In this document: positions 50,237-60,744 of the stretch, one piece after another
How positions within the stretch are numbered: position 1 is the stretch's first letter
Layout of the letters: the number at the start of each line of letters is the position of its first letter
Source of the DNA: Terrisporobacter mayombei
GTDB taxonomy: Bacteria > Bacillota > Clostridia > Peptostreptococcales > Peptostreptococcaceae
Length of the DNA: 64,000 nucleotides
Assembly (NCBI RefSeq): GCF_020748465.1
Contig: NZ_JAHZMP010000010.1
Coordinates: 1 to 64,000 of the forward strand
Direction of reading: 5' to 3'
Position numbers and translations under genes: made by a program
The notes under the pieces: generated by a model
The model's input: the letters and a program-made list of their open reading frames with translations, nothing else
Databases searched by the model: none
What the model was told of the DNA's origin: nothing

Positions 50237-51634
50237 TTATGCTCTTCTCCATTTAACTCCTTGTCTTGTGTCCTCAAGTACAATACCTTTTTCTAATAAT
50301 TCATCTCTTATTTGATCAGCTAATTTAAAATCTTTATTTTTCTTAGCATTTGTTCTTGCTTCTATTAATTTTTCTATTTCTTCATCTAACATATCTTCTT
50401 GTTTTTTGTTTACAACATTTAGTACACTAGTTAATTCATTAAATTCAGCTAAAACTTTATTAGCAAACTCTTTAGTTGAATTTTCATTTACATTAGAGTT
50501 CATAAATTTAGCTAATTCAAATATTACACTTACAGCGTCAGCTGTGTTTAAGTCATCATCCATAGCCTCTATAAACCTTTGTCTAAATGAATTTAACTCT
50601 TCTTCTAATTTTAGTTCTTCATCATTTTCAGCATCATCGCTTAATTTACTTATTATAAATTCTAATCTTTCCTTAGCATTATATAATCTTTCAAGTCCAG
50701 CTTTAGATTGATTTAAGATTTCATCACTAAAGTTTATTGGATTTCTATAATGAGTTGATAGCATGAAGAATCTAACTATCTCTAAGTCATATAATTTTGA
50801 TATGTCTCTTACAGTGAAGAAGTTTCCTTTTGATTTACTCATTTTTTCGTTGTTTATATTTATATATTCATTGTGCATCCAGTAGTTTGAGAATTTCTTT
50901 CCACTTCTAGCTTCACTTTGTGCGATTTCATTTTCATGATGAGGGAATTTTAAGTCTTGTCCTCCAGCATGTATATCTATCGTATCTCCTAAATATCTAC
51001 GAGACATAACAGAACATTCTATATGCCATCCTGGTCTACCTTCTCCCCAAGGACTCATCCATCCTGGTTCACCTTCTTTTTTTGCTTTCCATAAAACGAA
51101 GTCCATTGGATGTCTTTTTTGATCATTTACTTCTATTCTCGAACCAGCTTCTAATTCTTCTTGTTTTATACCAGAAAGTTTTCCATAGCCATTGAATTTT
51201 TGAGTATCAAAATACACATCTCCATTTACTGCATATGCATATCCCTTTTCTTCTAATTCTTTAACAAATCCAATTATTTCCTCTATATTTTCTGTAACTT
51301 GTGGGTGTACAGTTGCTCTTTTTACTCCAAGTCCATCTGCATCTACAAAGTACTCCTCTATATATTTTTTAGCAACTTCTTCTGGTTCTATATTCTCTTC
51401 ATGACCTCTTTTTATTATTTTATCATCTACATCTGTAAAGTTTTGAACATAAGTTACATCATATCCTCTATATTCTAAATATCTTCTTAATGTATCGAAA
51501 ATTATAAATGGTCTAGCATTACCTACATGAATGTAGTTATATACTGTCGGACCACAAACATACATTTTAACCTTTCCTTCTTCTAATGGTTTAAACTCTT
51601 CTTTTGATCTTGTCATGGTATTAAATAGTTTCAT
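50237..51634 (-). CDS. cysS: Cysteinyl-tRNA synthetase
   Basis: Class I aminoacyl-tRNA synthetase of 465 residues. HIGH-type motif IHVGNARPFI and KMSKS motif EKMSKSKGN are intact; zinc ligands include C28 (MYVCGPTVYNY), C in HIECS and the HAGGQDLKFPHHENE histidines. The C-terminal helical anticodon-binding region is complete. mrnC follows directly. No T-box is visible upstream. Confidence 0.97.
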   Translation of the reverse strand: MKLFNTMTRSKEEFKPLEEGKVKMYVCGPTVYNYIHVGNARPFIIFDTLRRYLEYRGYDVTYVQNFTDVDDKIIKRGHEENIEPEEVAKKYIEEYFVDADGLGVKRATVHPQVTENIEEIIGFVKELEEKGYAYAVNGDVYFDTQKFNGYGKLSGIKQEELEAGSRIEVNDQKRHPMDFVLWKAKKEGEPGWMSPWGEGRPGWHIECSVMSRRYLGDTIDIHAGGQDLKFPHHENEIAQSEARSGKKFSNYWMHNEYININNEKMSKSKGNFFTVRDISKLYDLEIVRFFMLSTHYRNPINFSDEILNQSKAGLERLYNAKERLEFIISKLSDDAENDEELKLEEELNSFRQRFIEAMDDDLNTADAVSVIFELAKFMNSNVNENSTKEFANKVLAEFNELTSVLNVVNKKQEDMLDEEIEKLIEARTNAKKNKDFKLADQIRDELLEKGIVLEDTRQGVKWRRA

Positions 51635-51731
51635 TTTCCCATCTCTCCTTTCTATTTAGTTTCCTTTTTATTATGTATTTTAAAATATTGTTCTATAAAT
51701 AAATTTATTTCTTTTTAAGAGTAATGATATT

Positions 51732-51759
51732 ATTATACCCTTGTATATTTTGTTTCTAA
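51732..51759 (-). promoter_or_regulatory. Promoter candidate of cysS-mrnC
   Basis: Minus strand TTAGAA (51754-51759), 16-base spacer and a perfect TATAAT (51732-51737), about 100 bases before cysS in the 289-base gap after the gltX terminator. Confidence 0.5.
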
Positions 51760-51885
51760 CTTTAATTTTGCTCACATAATCCAAAGAAAATACAAATATT
51801 TTCTAATAAATTTGCTCTACTATATTATTATACATAATTAACTCTTTATAAAAAACCTATTCTTCTACTTTTGTTAAATTAAAGC

Positions 51886-51918
51886 AAAAGAATTGCTACC
51901 TTTTTAATAGCAATTCTT
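51886..51918 (-). terminator. Terminator after proS-gltX
   Basis: Perfect 11 bp stem (51888-51898 with 51908-51918), 9-base loop and UU/UUU-rich tail, six bases after the gltX stop. Confidence 0.78.
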
Positions 51919-51923
51919 ATTTA

Positions 51924-53408
51924 TTATAATATGTTATTTTTTACATAAGCTAATCTATTTAAGCAAGTATCTTTTCCGATAACTTCCATTATCTTGTTAA
52001 GATCTGGACCATGCATTTGTCCTGTTAAACTTATTCTTGATCCCATGAATAAGTTTTTACCTTTTATTCCATGCTCTTTTTGTATTTCTTTAAGCATAGC
52101 TTTTGCAGCAGCTTCATCTAAAACTTCCATGTTAGATATTTTTTCTATTAAAGCATCTACTAAAGTAGGTATATGCTCTAATTTTAAGAACTCTCTACAT
52201 TCTTCAGTTTCTAATTCAACCTTATCTCCAAAGAATATTGAAGCATGATCAGTTATTTCTTTTACATATTGTAATTTTTCTTTAAGAACTGAAACCATTC
52301 CTTTTAAGAAATCATATTTTTCTTTGACTTCTTCTTCTGTTACGAAACCAGCTTCTACTAAGAATGGTATGGCTAAAGTAGTTAATACTTCGTCATCTCC
52401 ATCTTTCATGTAGTGTTGATTAACCCAGTTTAGTTTTTCTGTGTCAAATACTCCTCCACTCTTAGAAACTCTTTCTATAGAGAATGCTTGTTCAAGTTCT
52501 TCCATAGAGAATATTTCTTTGTTTTCTTCTGGAGACCAACCAACTAGCGCAACATAGTTAACTAATCCTTCTGGTAAATATCCTTTTTTCTTGAAGTCTT
52601 CTACTGCAACATCACCTTGTCTCTTACTTAACTTTTTCTTTTCTTTATTAAGTATGTTTGGTAGATGTACAAATGTTGGAGCTTCCCATCCGAATGCTTC
52701 ATATAAGTATACATGTTTTGGAGTAGAAGAAACCCATTCTTCACCTCTTATTACATGAGTAATACCCATTAAGTTGTCATCAACTACAACAGCAAAGTGG
52801 TAAGTTGGGAATCCGTCAGTTTTTATTAAAACTTGATCATCTAAATCATTAGTATTAAACTCAGTTTCTCCTCTAACACCATCCATGAATTTTATAACAT
52901 GATTTTCTGGTAATCTAAGTCTTATAACATAAGGCTCTCCAGCTGCTATTTTAGATTCAACTTCTTCTTTAGAAAGGTCTCTACAGTGACCATCATATTT
53001 AGCAGTTTCTCCTGCTTCTCTTTGTTTTTCTCTTACTTCGTCTAATCTTTCCTTTGTACAGAAACAGTAGTAAGCTTTGCCGTTATCTAAAAGTTCTTGA
53101 ATGTATTTTTGATATATGTCTAATCTTTCAGATTGGATGTATGGTCCGCAATCACCTTTTTGCACCACATTTCCATTGTCGTCTAACATAACACCTTCTG
53201 TGTGATTTACACCAGCCCATTTCATAGCATTTAGCATATTTTCTACTGCACCATCAACAAGTCTTGTTCTGTCAGTATCTTCAACTCTTAATATGTATTC
53301 ACCGCCCATTTTTTTAGCGAATAAATAGTTATAAAGAGCCGTTCTTAAACTACCTATATGAACAAATCCTGTGGGACTTGGAGCAAATCTTACTCTAACA
53401 TTACTCAT
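51924..53408 (-). CDS. gltX: Glutamyl-tRNA synthetase
   Basis: Class I synthetase of 494 residues. HIGH motif in [17 protein letters not shown] and KMSKS-like KKLSKRQGD are visible; the central zinc region has [13 protein letters not shown] with CRDLSKEEV. The C-terminal anticodon domain is complete. As in most Firmicutes it may be non-discriminating and charge tRNA-Gln too; the sequence alone does not decide this. It follows proS by 24 bases. Confidence 0.97.
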   Translation of the reverse strand: MSNVRVRFAPSPTGFVHIGSLRTALYNYLFAKKMGGEYILRVEDTDRTRLVDGAVENMLNAMKWAGVNHTEGVMLDDNGNVVQKGDCGPYIQSERLDIYQKYIQELLDNGKAYYCFCTKERLDEVREKQREAGETAKYDGHCRDLSKEEVESKIAAGEPYVIRLRLPENHVIKFMDGVRGETEFNTNDLDDQVLIKTDGFPTYHFAVVVDDNLMGITHVIRGEEWVSSTPKHVYLYEAFGWEAPTFVHLPNILNKEKKKLSKRQGDVAVEDFKKKGYLPEGLVNYVALVGWSPEENKEIFSMEELEQAFSIERVSKSGGVFDTEKLNWVNQHYMKDGDDEVLTTLAIPFLVEAGFVTEEEVKEKYDFLKGMVSVLKEKLQYVKEITDHASIFFGDKVELETEECREFLKLEHIPTLVDALIEKISNMEVLDEAAAKAMLKEIQKEHGIKGKNLFMGSRISLTGQMHGPDLNKIMEVIGKDTCLNRLAYVKNNIL

Positions 53409-53432
53409 CTTTTGCCTCCTAAAACTAACCTA

Positions 53433-55145
53433 TTATAATCTTACGTTATTTTTTTTGAATTCTTCTCTAACTCTAGCTTCTATATCTTCTAAAGCTATTA
53501 ATTCTTTTTCACCAGTTTCTCTTAATACAAATTCAACTTTTCCATCTACTATATCTTTACCAACTGTAACTCTCATTGGTATACCTATTAATTCTGCATC
53601 TTTGAATTTGAATCCTGGTCTTTCATCTCTATCATCTAATATAGTTTCAACACCTATTGATTCTAATTGCTTGTAAATTTTTTCTGCATTTTCTACTTGT
53701 TCTTCTTTTTTCATGTTTACTGGTACAACTATAACATGATATGGTGCTACTGATAAAGGCCATTTTATACCATTATCATCGTAGTGTTGTTCTATTATAG
53801 CTGCTGCTGTTCTTTCAACACCTATTCCATAACATCCCATTTGTATTGGGTGTGATTTTCCTTCTTTATCTACAAAAGTACAGTTCATTGCTTCAGAGTA
53901 CTTAGTTCCTAATTTGAAGATGTGACCAACTTCAACACCTCTCATTATTTCTAATTCTCCACCACACTTAATACATTTGTCTCCATGTTGTACAGATCTG
54001 AAATCTCCTACCACACCTTCGAAATCTCTTCCGTAGTTAGCATTTTTTATATGATATTCAGTTTTGTTAGCACCAACTATTAAGTTAGATTGATCTACAA
54101 CTTCTTGGTCTATGAATAAATAGTCAGCTTTTATTCCTATTGGTCCAGCAAATCCTGTTTCAGCACCAGTAACTGCTTTAACCATTTCTGCACTTGCCAT
54201 ATCCATTTCTATAACTCCACCTATAGCATTAGCAACCTTAGTATCGTTAACATCTCTATCTCCTCTAACAACTACTGCTACAGATTTTCCATCTGCATCA
54301 AATATTAAAGTTTTAGCACATTTACTTGCATCTGTATTCATAAATTTTTGTAATTCTTCTATTGTTCTTACTTCTGGAGTATGAACTTCTTCTAACTCTA
54401 ACATTTCTTCTTTACATGGTTCATGATTTACTGATTCTGCTTTCTCTATATTAGCTGCATAATCACATTCTTTACAGAATACTATTTCATCTTCCCCAAC
54501 TTCTGATTTAACCATGAATTCTGCTGAGAAAGCTCCACCTATAGCTCCTGAATCCGCTTGAACTGGTGAATTATCAAGACCACACCTAGCAAATATTTTT
54601 GTGTATGCATCAAACATATCTTTGTATGATTTGTCTAATCCTGCTTCATCTATATCGAAACTATAAGCATCCTTCATTAAGAATGTTTTCGTTCTCATAA
54701 CCCCAAATCTTGGTCTTCTTTCATCTCTGTATTTTGCTTGTATTTGATATAAATTTACTGGAAGATCTTTGTAAGATTTTACTTCTTGTCTTATTGTATC
54801 CGTAAATACTTCTTCATGTGTTGGTCCAAGGCAGTAATCTTTTCCAGTTCTATCTTGTAGTCTAAACATTTCTGGTCCCATAGCTTCCCATCTACCAGAC
54901 TCTTGCCATAATTCAGCAGGTATTATACCTGTACAGAATATTTCATTAGCATCTTTTGCATTCATTTCTTCTCTTATTATGTCGCTTATTTTTCTAAATA
55001 CTCTTAGTCCTAATGGTAAATGATTGTAAAGTCCTGAAGACATTTTTTTAATCATTCCTGATCTTAGCATTAACTGATGACTTGTTATCTCTGCATCAGC
55101 TGGAACTTCTTTTAATGTTGGTATAAACATTCTTGACATTCTCAT
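53433..55145 (-). CDS. proS: Prolyl-tRNA synthetase, bacterial type
   Basis: Class II synthetase of 570 residues with the YbaK-like editing insertion (about 230-390) that hydrolyses Ala-tRNA-Pro, so this is the prokaryote-type enzyme. Motif 2 is seen in [20 protein letters not shown] and motif 3 in [15 protein letters not shown] proline T-box precedes it, so expression should rise when tRNA-Pro is uncharged; gltX probably shares this control. Confidence 0.97.
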   Translation of the reverse strand: MRMSRMFIPTLKEVPADAEITSHQLMLRSGMIKKMSSGLYNHLPLGLRVFRKISDIIREEMNAKDANEIFCTGIIPAELWQESGRWEAMGPEMFRLQDRTGKDYCLGPTHEEVFTDTIRQEVKSYKDLPVNLYQIQAKYRDERRPRFGVMRTKTFLMKDAYSFDIDEAGLDKSYKDMFDAYTKIFARCGLDNSPVQADSGAIGGAFSAEFMVKSEVGEDEIVFCKECDYAANIEKAESVNHEPCKEEMLELEEVHTPEVRTIEELQKFMNTDASKCAKTLIFDADGKSVAVVVRGDRDVNDTKVANAIGGVIEMDMASAEMVKAVTGAETGFAGPIGIKADYLFIDQEVVDQSNLIVGANKTEYHIKNANYGRDFEGVVGDFRSVQHGDKCIKCGGELEIMRGVEVGHIFKLGTKYSEAMNCTFVDKEGKSHPIQMGCYGIGVERTAAAIIEQHYDDNGIKWPLSVAPYHVIVVPVNMKKEEQVENAEKIYKQLESIGVETILDDRDERPGFKFKDAELIGIPMRVTVGKDIVDGKVEFVLRETGEKELIALEDIEARVREEFKKNNVRL

Positions 55146-55237
55146 ATTAAATTACCTCCTAAAATTTATTTGTAAAATATAAAGTTTGCTCTGCGCATTT
55201 TGAGCAATTAGAAATTATAATTTCTTTTTTAAAATAT

Positions 55238-55277
55238 AAAAAAAGCCCTTCATCTCTAAAAATAGAGACGAAAGGCT
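55238..55277 (-). terminator. T-box terminator before proS
   Basis: Fifteen-base arms (55244-55258 with 55263-55277) with wobble pairs and a U7 run. It is the off-state hairpin of the T-box. Confidence 0.88.
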
Positions 55278-55436
55278 GACTTTCCGCGGTACCACTCTAA
55301 TTAATCATAATATTTTATGATTCTCTCAAAGGATGTAACGGTCCTGACCCGTAAAAACTTTTTACCGTTTTTATACTAAAAGACTGGTTCAAAAACTTCC
55401 TCTTAGGAACTCTCACCAATGTTCCCTCTCTGTAAA
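55238..55436 (-). promoter_or_regulatory. Proline T-box riboswitch
   Basis: Minus-strand leader shows the defining AGAGTGGTACCGCGG T-box (55284-55298), the AGAGAGGGAAC stem I start, a GGTGAGAG distal stem I region and a terminator. The stretch GAA-CCA-GTC places a candidate specifier CCA (Pro) at 55385-55387, matching proS downstream. That CCA could also pair inside stem I in a naive fold, so the exact codon is less certain than the class. Confidence 0.92.
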
Positions 55437-55508
55437 GATTTCATTTTTTACTATTTCTTTATTGTTGTTTTTAGTCTTACTTAAGTTGTTTTAAAATATA
55501 ATAATTTA

Positions 55509-55537
55509 ATGATATAGCATTTCATTTTTATTGTCAA
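55509..55537 (-). promoter_or_regulatory. Promoter of proS-gltX
   Basis: Minus strand -35 TTGACA (55532-55537), 17-base spacer, -10 TATCAT (55509-55514), about 70 bases before the T-box. Confidence 0.75.
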
Positions 55538-55693
55538 CTTCAACTTTTAAATAATATCATTATAATTTTTAGTGTATATTTCAAAATAATTTTATGTTGC
55601 TTATCTTTTACTATATGGAAATTATTATATCCAGTAAGTAATACTAATATACTATTTACAAAAAGTTTTTGTGCTAACCTTTTTCTATTTAGT

Positions 55694-56176
55694 TTAGACT
55701 TCTTGTTTTTTATTCAGTAAACAAATACTTTGAGATGAAATACCTTGTTTTTCACCTGTAAAACCAAGGCCTTCCTCCGTAGTTGCTTTCACACTGATAT
55801 TGTCTATATCCGTATTTAATACTATTGCAATATTTTTTCTCATTTGTTCTATATGTGGCGCCATCTTAGGACTTTGAGCTACTATTATACTGTCTATATT
55901 ATTTATTTCATACCCTTTTTTATTTATTAAGTCATTAACACATTCTAGCAGTTTCATACTATCTGCGCCCTTATATTTTTCATCTGTATCAGGGAAATGT
56001 TTACCTATATCCCCCAAGGCAAGTGCTCCTAGCATACTATCCATTATGGCATGAATCAATACATCTGCGTCAGAATGTCCAAGAAGTCCCTTTTCATGTG
56101 GAACATTTACTCCACCTATGATTAAAGGTCTTCCTTCAACAAGTTTGTGTACATCATATCCTAAACCAATTCTCAT
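55694..56176 (-). CDS. ispF: 2-C-methyl-D-erythritol 2,4-cyclodiphosphate synthase
   Basis: MEP-pathway isoprenoid enzyme of 160 residues, forming the cyclic diphosphate in a trimer. Metal ligands are visible in GYDVHKL and the histidine of [27 protein letters not shown] closes the protein. It follows ispD by 21 bases. No convincing terminator follows it. Confidence 0.96.
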   Translation of the reverse strand: MRIGLGYDVHKLVEGRPLIIGGVNVPHEKGLLGHSDADVLIHAIMDSMLGALALGDIGKHFPDTDEKYKGADSMKLLECVNDLINKKGYEINNIDSIIVAQSPKMAPHIEQMRKNIAIVLNTDIDNISVKATTEEGLGFTGEKQGISSQSICLLNKKQEV

Positions 56177-56197
56177 CTAAATTTTCTCCTTTTTGTA

Positions 56198-56878
56198 TTA
56201 ATTTTCTCTTAAAATCTCTTCCGCTATTTTTAAATCTTCAGGGGTAGTTATCTTTATATTATTATAAGAACCCTCTACAACTTTAACATTATGTCCCAAA
56301 TACTCTATTAACATGGAATCATCTGTTCCATAGTATTTATCATGTTTAGCTTTTTCGTGAGCCTTTATAATAAGCGAGTAATCAAAAACTTGTGGCGTTT
56401 GAATTGACCATAATGTGCTTCTATTTGGAGTGTCACACACCTCATTATTTTTATTTACTATTTTTATAGTGTCTTTAACAGGAACACCCACTATTGCACT
56501 CTTGCATTCTTTGGCACACTTTATAGATTTTTCTATAATTTCATTAGTTACAAAAGGTCTTGCTCCATCATGAATTAAAACTATTTTACATTTTTCATCT
56601 ACTTGCTTTAATCCATTATATACAGAATCTTGCCTTTCGTTTCCACCAAAAGCAACTTTTATATTTTTATATCCATACTTATTTATAATATTTTCTTGGA
56701 AAAATTCTTCTTCATCCTCCCTCACTACCATAATTATTTCTCCTATATTTTTATTTTTATAAAATCTATCTATGGTATGGGCTATTACTTCTTTATCTCT
56801 TATCTTTAGAAATTGTTTGTTTATATCAGCTTTCATTCGGCTTCCCCTGCCTGCACTAACAATAATCACACTATTCAT
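56198..56878 (-). CDS. ispD: 2-C-methyl-D-erythritol 4-phosphate cytidylyltransferase
   Basis: MEP-pathway enzyme of 226 residues that adds CMP to MEP. N-terminal nucleotide-binding loop SAGRGSRMKADINKQFL, the HDGARPFV metal site and GTDDSMLIE are visible. An intrinsic terminator stands between it and the upstream yacL-type gene, so it needs its own promoter or read-through. Confidence 0.95.
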   Translation of the reverse strand: MNSVIIVSAGRGSRMKADINKQFLKIRDKEVIAHTIDRFYKNKNIGEIIMVVREDEEEFFQENIINKYGYKNIKVAFGGNERQDSVYNGLKQVDEKCKIVLIHDGARPFVTNEIIEKSIKCAKECKSAIVGVPVKDTIKIVNKNNEVCDTPNRSTLWSIQTPQVFDYSLIIKAHEKAKHDKYYGTDDSMLIEYLGHNVKVVEGSYNNIKITTPEDLKIAEEILREN

Positions 56879-56923
56879 AATTTCACCTCTTCTTATTGCT
56901 CATTAATTTATTCTAATAAGTTA

Positions 56924-56953
56924 AAAAGGCCTTCTAGTCATAGAAGGCCTTTT
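56924..56953 (-). terminator. Terminator after the PIN/TRAM gene
   Basis: Perfect 13 bp stem (56924-56936 with 56941-56953), 4-base loop and U5 run, four bases past the stop codon. Confidence 0.88.
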
Positions 56954-56956
56954 ATA

Positions 56957-58057
56957 TTAATTCTTAGGTTTTCCAAATATCATTCTTCCTGCAGAAGTCT
57001 GAAGTACCGATGTAACTAATACATTTATTGTTTCACCAATATGTTTTCTTCCACCTTCTACAACTATCATTGTTCCATCATCTAAATAAGCTATTCCTTG
57101 GTTAGATTCTTTACCTTCTTTTACAACTTGAGCTACCATTTCTTCTCCTGGTATTGCAACAGGCTTAACAGCATTAGCAAGTTCATTTATGTTTAAAACT
57201 TCTACACCTTGGAACTGAGCTACTTTATTTAGGTTATAATCATTTGTCACGACTTTTCCATTCATTACTTGAGCAAGCTTAAGAAGTTTACTATCAACTT
57301 CTGGTATATCATCAAAGTCTTTTTCAGTTATTTCAACTTCTATATCTAATTCTTTTTGAATTATATTAAGTATATCTAGACCTCTTCTTCCTCTAACTCT
57401 TTTTAAATCATCAGAAGAATCTGCGATATGCTGTAATTCATTTAAAACAAACTTAGGTATAATAAGTTTTCCTTCTACAAAACCTGTTCTACAAATATCT
57501 GCTATTCTACCATCTATTATTACACTAGTGTCTAATACTTTTGGCGGTATTGATTTTATAGCATTCTCTTTTTTACCTGACTTGTCTTTTCCTAAACTTG
57601 AAGATAATCTACTTAGTTTACTAATATTAAATAAATCTTCTCTACTTTTCAAAGTTATTTTTATACCTACATAACCCATAAATATGTATATTATTATAGA
57701 TAAAATTGTTTTGATTAAAGGCATTCCTGAAATTGATCCAAATAATCCACCCACTATTAAATATGCTATAACAAGACCTACTATTAATCCTACTACTCCT
57801 AATAATATATCTGTTTGCGGATATTTAGATATTTCTGTATCTAAAATTTTTACAAATCTTCTTACTTTATTGAAAAACCACGGACTTATTAGGTAGAAAA
57901 GTATCCCTACTAATAGCCCTGCTACTAAACCTACTAAATATACATTCTCTATTCCAAAACTAAGTTGTGGAAAGAATTTTTCTAAACTTAAATATGAAGT
58001 TGTTCCTAGTATAGCTCCTAAAAAAGATATTAAAATTCTTATTATTTTGCTTATCAA
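56957..58057 (-). CDS. PIN/TRAM-domain membrane protein, YacL type
   Basis: Membrane-anchored putative nuclease of 366 residues, the same length as B. subtilis YacL. Four hydrophobic helices (about 5-25, 35-58, 82-104 and 112-132) lead into a PIN domain (about 170-290) with acidic residues in [25 protein letters not shown] and [10 protein letters not shown], and a C-terminal TRAM domain. The TTG start at 58057 with GGGGGTG 5 bases upstream is chosen; an open extension of 13 codons contains no ribosome site. Role unproved; related proteins are linked to RNA or DNA processing. Confidence 0.85.
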   Translation of the reverse strand: MISKIIRILISFLGAILGTTSYLSLEKFFPQLSFGIENVYLVGLVAGLLVGILFYLISPWFFNKVRRFVKILDTEISKYPQTDILLGVVGLIVGLVIAYLIVGGLFGSISGMPLIKTILSIIIYIFMGYVGIKITLKSREDLFNISKLSRLSSSLGKDKSGKKENAIKSIPPKVLDTSVIIDGRIADICRTGFVEGKLIIPKFVLNELQHIADSSDDLKRVRGRRGLDILNIIQKELDIEVEITEKDFDDIPEVDSKLLKLAQVMNGKVVTNDYNLNKVAQFQGVEVLNINELANAVKPVAIPGEEMVAQVVKEGKESNQGIAYLDDGTMIVVEGGRKHIGETINVLVTSVLQTSAGRMIFGKPKN

Positions 58058-58081
58058 AGCTTCACCCCCTATAGTGTGATT

Positions 58082-58099
58082 TATATGATACATCATATA
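58082..58099. promoter_or_regulatory. Palindrome upstream of the PIN/TRAM gene
   Basis: TATATGAT-AC-ATCATATA on the plus strand is a perfect 8 bp inverted repeat with a 2-base centre, in the 77-base gap after disA. A TATAAA hexamer adjoins it on the minus strand. Possible operator. Confidence 0.35.
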
Positions 58100-58134
58100 T
58101 ATGAATTTTTTATTAATTTTTTCTTAAAATTACA

Positions 58135-59214
58135 TTATATTTGCATATCTAGCGATGCCATTCTTTCCATTTTTATAAGTCCATTTTTTATATAAGTTGC
58201 TCTTATTTCACCTATCCCTTCAACTTCATCTAAATCTTCAATTGAAGCTGATTGAATACTTTTAAAGTCATCAAAATAATTAATAATATTTTCTATAATT
58301 CCACTTGGTAACCTATGAATTTTATTTAAAACTCTATATCCTTTTGGTCTAATTTCCATATCCATACTCTCAGTTATGCCAGAGTAACCTAAGATTTTTG
58401 ATACTTTTACTAAATCAAGTAATTCATCATCTGTTAAATTTTTCATCTTTCTTTGGATTTCTTTTAACTCTACATCACCTTTTTTATAATCCATATAAAC
58501 CATCATTCTATCTTTTTTGGTAGTTCCCATTAATTCTTCTAGCTGCATTCTCACTAATGTTCCTTCTTCACCTAGCTCAATTACATACTTTTCAATTACA
58601 GTTATTATTCTCATAACCATTTCTATTTTTTGAACTACTAGTGCTACTTCATATATAGTAACCATATCTTTAAATTCAAATGAATTAAGATTTAATATAG
58701 CTTGGTCTAAAACTGATTTATGCTTCTCTAGTGTTTGTAAAGCTTGATTAGCCTTAGTAAATATTTTTGATATTTCTTCAATTACGTATTTTTGTTCTCC
58801 CCTGTATACAGTAATTATATTTCTTCTTTGAGAAATAGATATTACTATAGCACCTGTCTGTTTCGCTACTCTTTCTGCTGTTCTATGTCTAGTTCCAGTT
58901 TCTGATGTTTGTATTGAATAGTCAGGTATTAACTGTGCATTTGCCAATAATATTTTCTTTACATCATCACTTAAAACTATAGCACCATCCATTTTAGCTA
59001 ACTCATACAAATATGCTGGAGAGTAGTCTGCATCTATTTTAAAACCACCATCTACTATTTCAGATATTTCATCATCATTAGCCAATACTATAAGTCCACC
59101 AGTCTTAGCTCTAAGTACATTATCAAGTCCTTGTCTAAGAGGAGTTCCTGGAGATATTTTTCTAAGTGCATGAAGTAAGTTTTTATTATCCATAATATTA
59201 TCGATATTATACAT
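58135..59214 (-). CDS. disA: DNA integrity scanning diadenylate cyclase DisA
   Basis: Makes c-di-AMP from two ATP while scanning DNA for branched structures. The 359-residue protein has the N-terminal DAC domain with DGAIVLS and GTRHRTAERVA catalytic motifs, a helical linker, and a C-terminal HhH DNA-binding domain (IEDLDEVEGIGEIRA). It follows radA by 9 bases, the conserved radA-disA pair that links repair with signalling. Confidence 0.96.
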   Translation of the reverse strand: MYNIDNIMDNKNLLHALRKISPGTPLRQGLDNVLRAKTGGLIVLANDDEISEIVDGGFKIDADYSPAYLYELAKMDGAIVLSDDVKKILLANAQLIPDYSIQTSETGTRHRTAERVAKQTGAIVISISQRRNIITVYRGEQKYVIEEISKIFTKANQALQTLEKHKSVLDQAILNLNSFEFKDMVTIYEVALVVQKIEMVMRIITVIEKYVIELGEEGTLVRMQLEELMGTTKKDRMMVYMDYKKGDVELKEIQRKMKNLTDDELLDLVKVSKILGYSGITESMDMEIRPKGYRVLNKIHRLPSGIIENIINYFDDFKSIQSASIEDLDEVEGIGEIRATYIKNGLIKMERMASLDMQI

Positions 59215-59223
59215 TCTTATTCA

Positions 59224-60591
59224 TCACCCCCTTAATACTAGGTTTATAGCTTGTCTTAGATTATCTACTGGTATGATTTCTATACCTTTGGTGTCTTTTA
59301 CTGTAACATAATTATTTTTTGGTATAACTATCTTTTTAAATCCTAATTTTTTGCATTCAGCTATTCTTTTTTCTATATAGCTAACAGCTCTAACTTCTCC
59401 TGTTAACCCTACTTCTCCTGTTACGACTATATCACCATCAATAGGTATATTTCTAAAACTAGAAGCTACAGATAATATTATGCCTAAATCCATTGAAGGT
59501 TCATTTATTTTTATACCTCCAACAACATTTATATACACATCTTGATTTTGTATTTGTAATCCTACCCTTTTTTCTAATACAGCTAATAATAAAGCTACTC
59601 TATTGTAGTCAACTCCTGTTGCTGTCCTTTTTGCAATCCCAAAACTTGTTGGAGATACTAATGCTTGTAATTCTAGAAGCATTGGCCTTGTTCCTTCTAC
59701 AGTTGATATTATAACTGAGCCCGATACATCTTTAGGTTTTTCAGAAATTAAAACTTCCGATGGATTGGTTAGTTCTATTAGCCCTATATCTTTCATTTCA
59801 AATACACCTAATTCATTTGTTGAACCAAATCTATTTTTTACTGCCCTAACAAGTCTATATGTATTATATCTTTCTCCTTCAAAATACAAAACTGTATCCA
59901 CCATGTGTTCTAATAATTTAGGTCCTGCTAAAGAACCTTCTTTCGTTACATGTCCAACAATAAAAGTAGATATTCCCACCTTCTTAGAAATTTTCATAAA
60001 TCTAGAAGTTCCTTCTTTTATTTGGCTTACAGTTCCTGGTGCGGAAGATATTTCTGGGCTGTATACAGTTTGTATTGAGTCCACAATTATCAAATCTGGA
60101 TTTATATTATCTAAATAGGCTTCTATTATGCTTAAATTATTTTCTGAAAAAATAAATAAATTGTCAGTATTAACACCTAATCTATGAGCCCTCATTTTTA
60201 TTTGAGATTGTGATTCTTCACCAGATATATATAATACTTTTTTTCCTGCACATGCTACATTTCTAGATACTTGCATCAATAGTGTGGATTTTCCTATACC
60301 AGGATCTCCACCTACTAAAACTAAAGAACCTTTTACAATTCCTCCACCTAGTACTCTATCTAACTCTTCTATCTCTGTAGAAAATCTTTCTTCATGTTTT
60401 ATCTCTATAGAGTTTATGCTTATAGGTTTTGAATCACCCTTGCTTATTGCAAAAACTTCCCTTTGAGATTTTTTTTCTTCTATTTCTTCAACAAATGTAT
60501 TCCACTTTGTACATTCTGGACACTTTCCTAACCATTTGCTAGTTTCATATCCGCATGATTGGCATACATACTTTGTTTTAACTTTTGCCAT
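59224..60591 (-). CDS. radA: DNA repair protein RadA
   Basis: RecA-like helicase that drives branch migration in recombination, 455 residues. It has an N-terminal zinc finger (CQSCG with CPEC), Walker A GGDPGIGKST, the RadA-specific VKNRFG motif and a C-terminal Lon-protease-like domain. RadA can restrain DisA in other Firmicutes, consistent with their close linkage. Confidence 0.96.
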   Translation of the reverse strand: MAKVKTKYVCQSCGYETSKWLGKCPECTKWNTFVEEIEEKKSQREVFAISKGDSKPISINSIEIKHEERFSTEIEELDRVLGGGIVKGSLVLVGGDPGIGKSTLLMQVSRNVACAGKKVLYISGEESQSQIKMRAHRLGVNTDNLFIFSENNLSIIEAYLDNINPDLIIVDSIQTVYSPEISSAPGTVSQIKEGTSRFMKISKKVGISTFIVGHVTKEGSLAGPKLLEHMVDTVLYFEGERYNTYRLVRAVKNRFGSTNELGVFEMKDIGLIELTNPSEVLISEKPKDVSGSVIISTVEGTRPMLLELQALVSPTSFGIAKRTATGVDYNRVALLLAVLEKRVGLQIQNQDVYINVVGGIKINEPSMDLGIILSVASSFRNIPIDGDIVVTGEVGLTGEVRAVSYIEKRIAECKKLGFKKIVIPKNNYVTVKDTKGIEIIPVDNLRQAINLVLRG

Positions 60592-60707
60592 TATTATTCA
60601 CCCTTAAATGCTTTATTATTACTTTATTGTACTATATATTGTTAATATCTGCATATAATATTATTCTGATTTGTGTTAAATATATCAAAAAATCTTTATT
60701 AAACCTT

Positions 60708-60735
60708 AAATAGAGGGAGTCTTCTCCCTCTATTT
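60708..60735 (-). terminator. Hairpin after clpC
   Basis: Perfect 12 bp stem (60708-60719 with 60724-60735) shortly after the clpC stop. Only UUU follows, so it may be a weak terminator letting some transcripts reach radA-disA. Confidence 0.55.
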
Positions 60736-60744
60736 ACTAAAAAA

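Noticed and set aside
51635..51885. Cysteine or other T-box upstream of cysS
   Set aside because: No TGGTACCGCGG-like core or stem I pattern is present; only an ordinary promoter candidate is seen.
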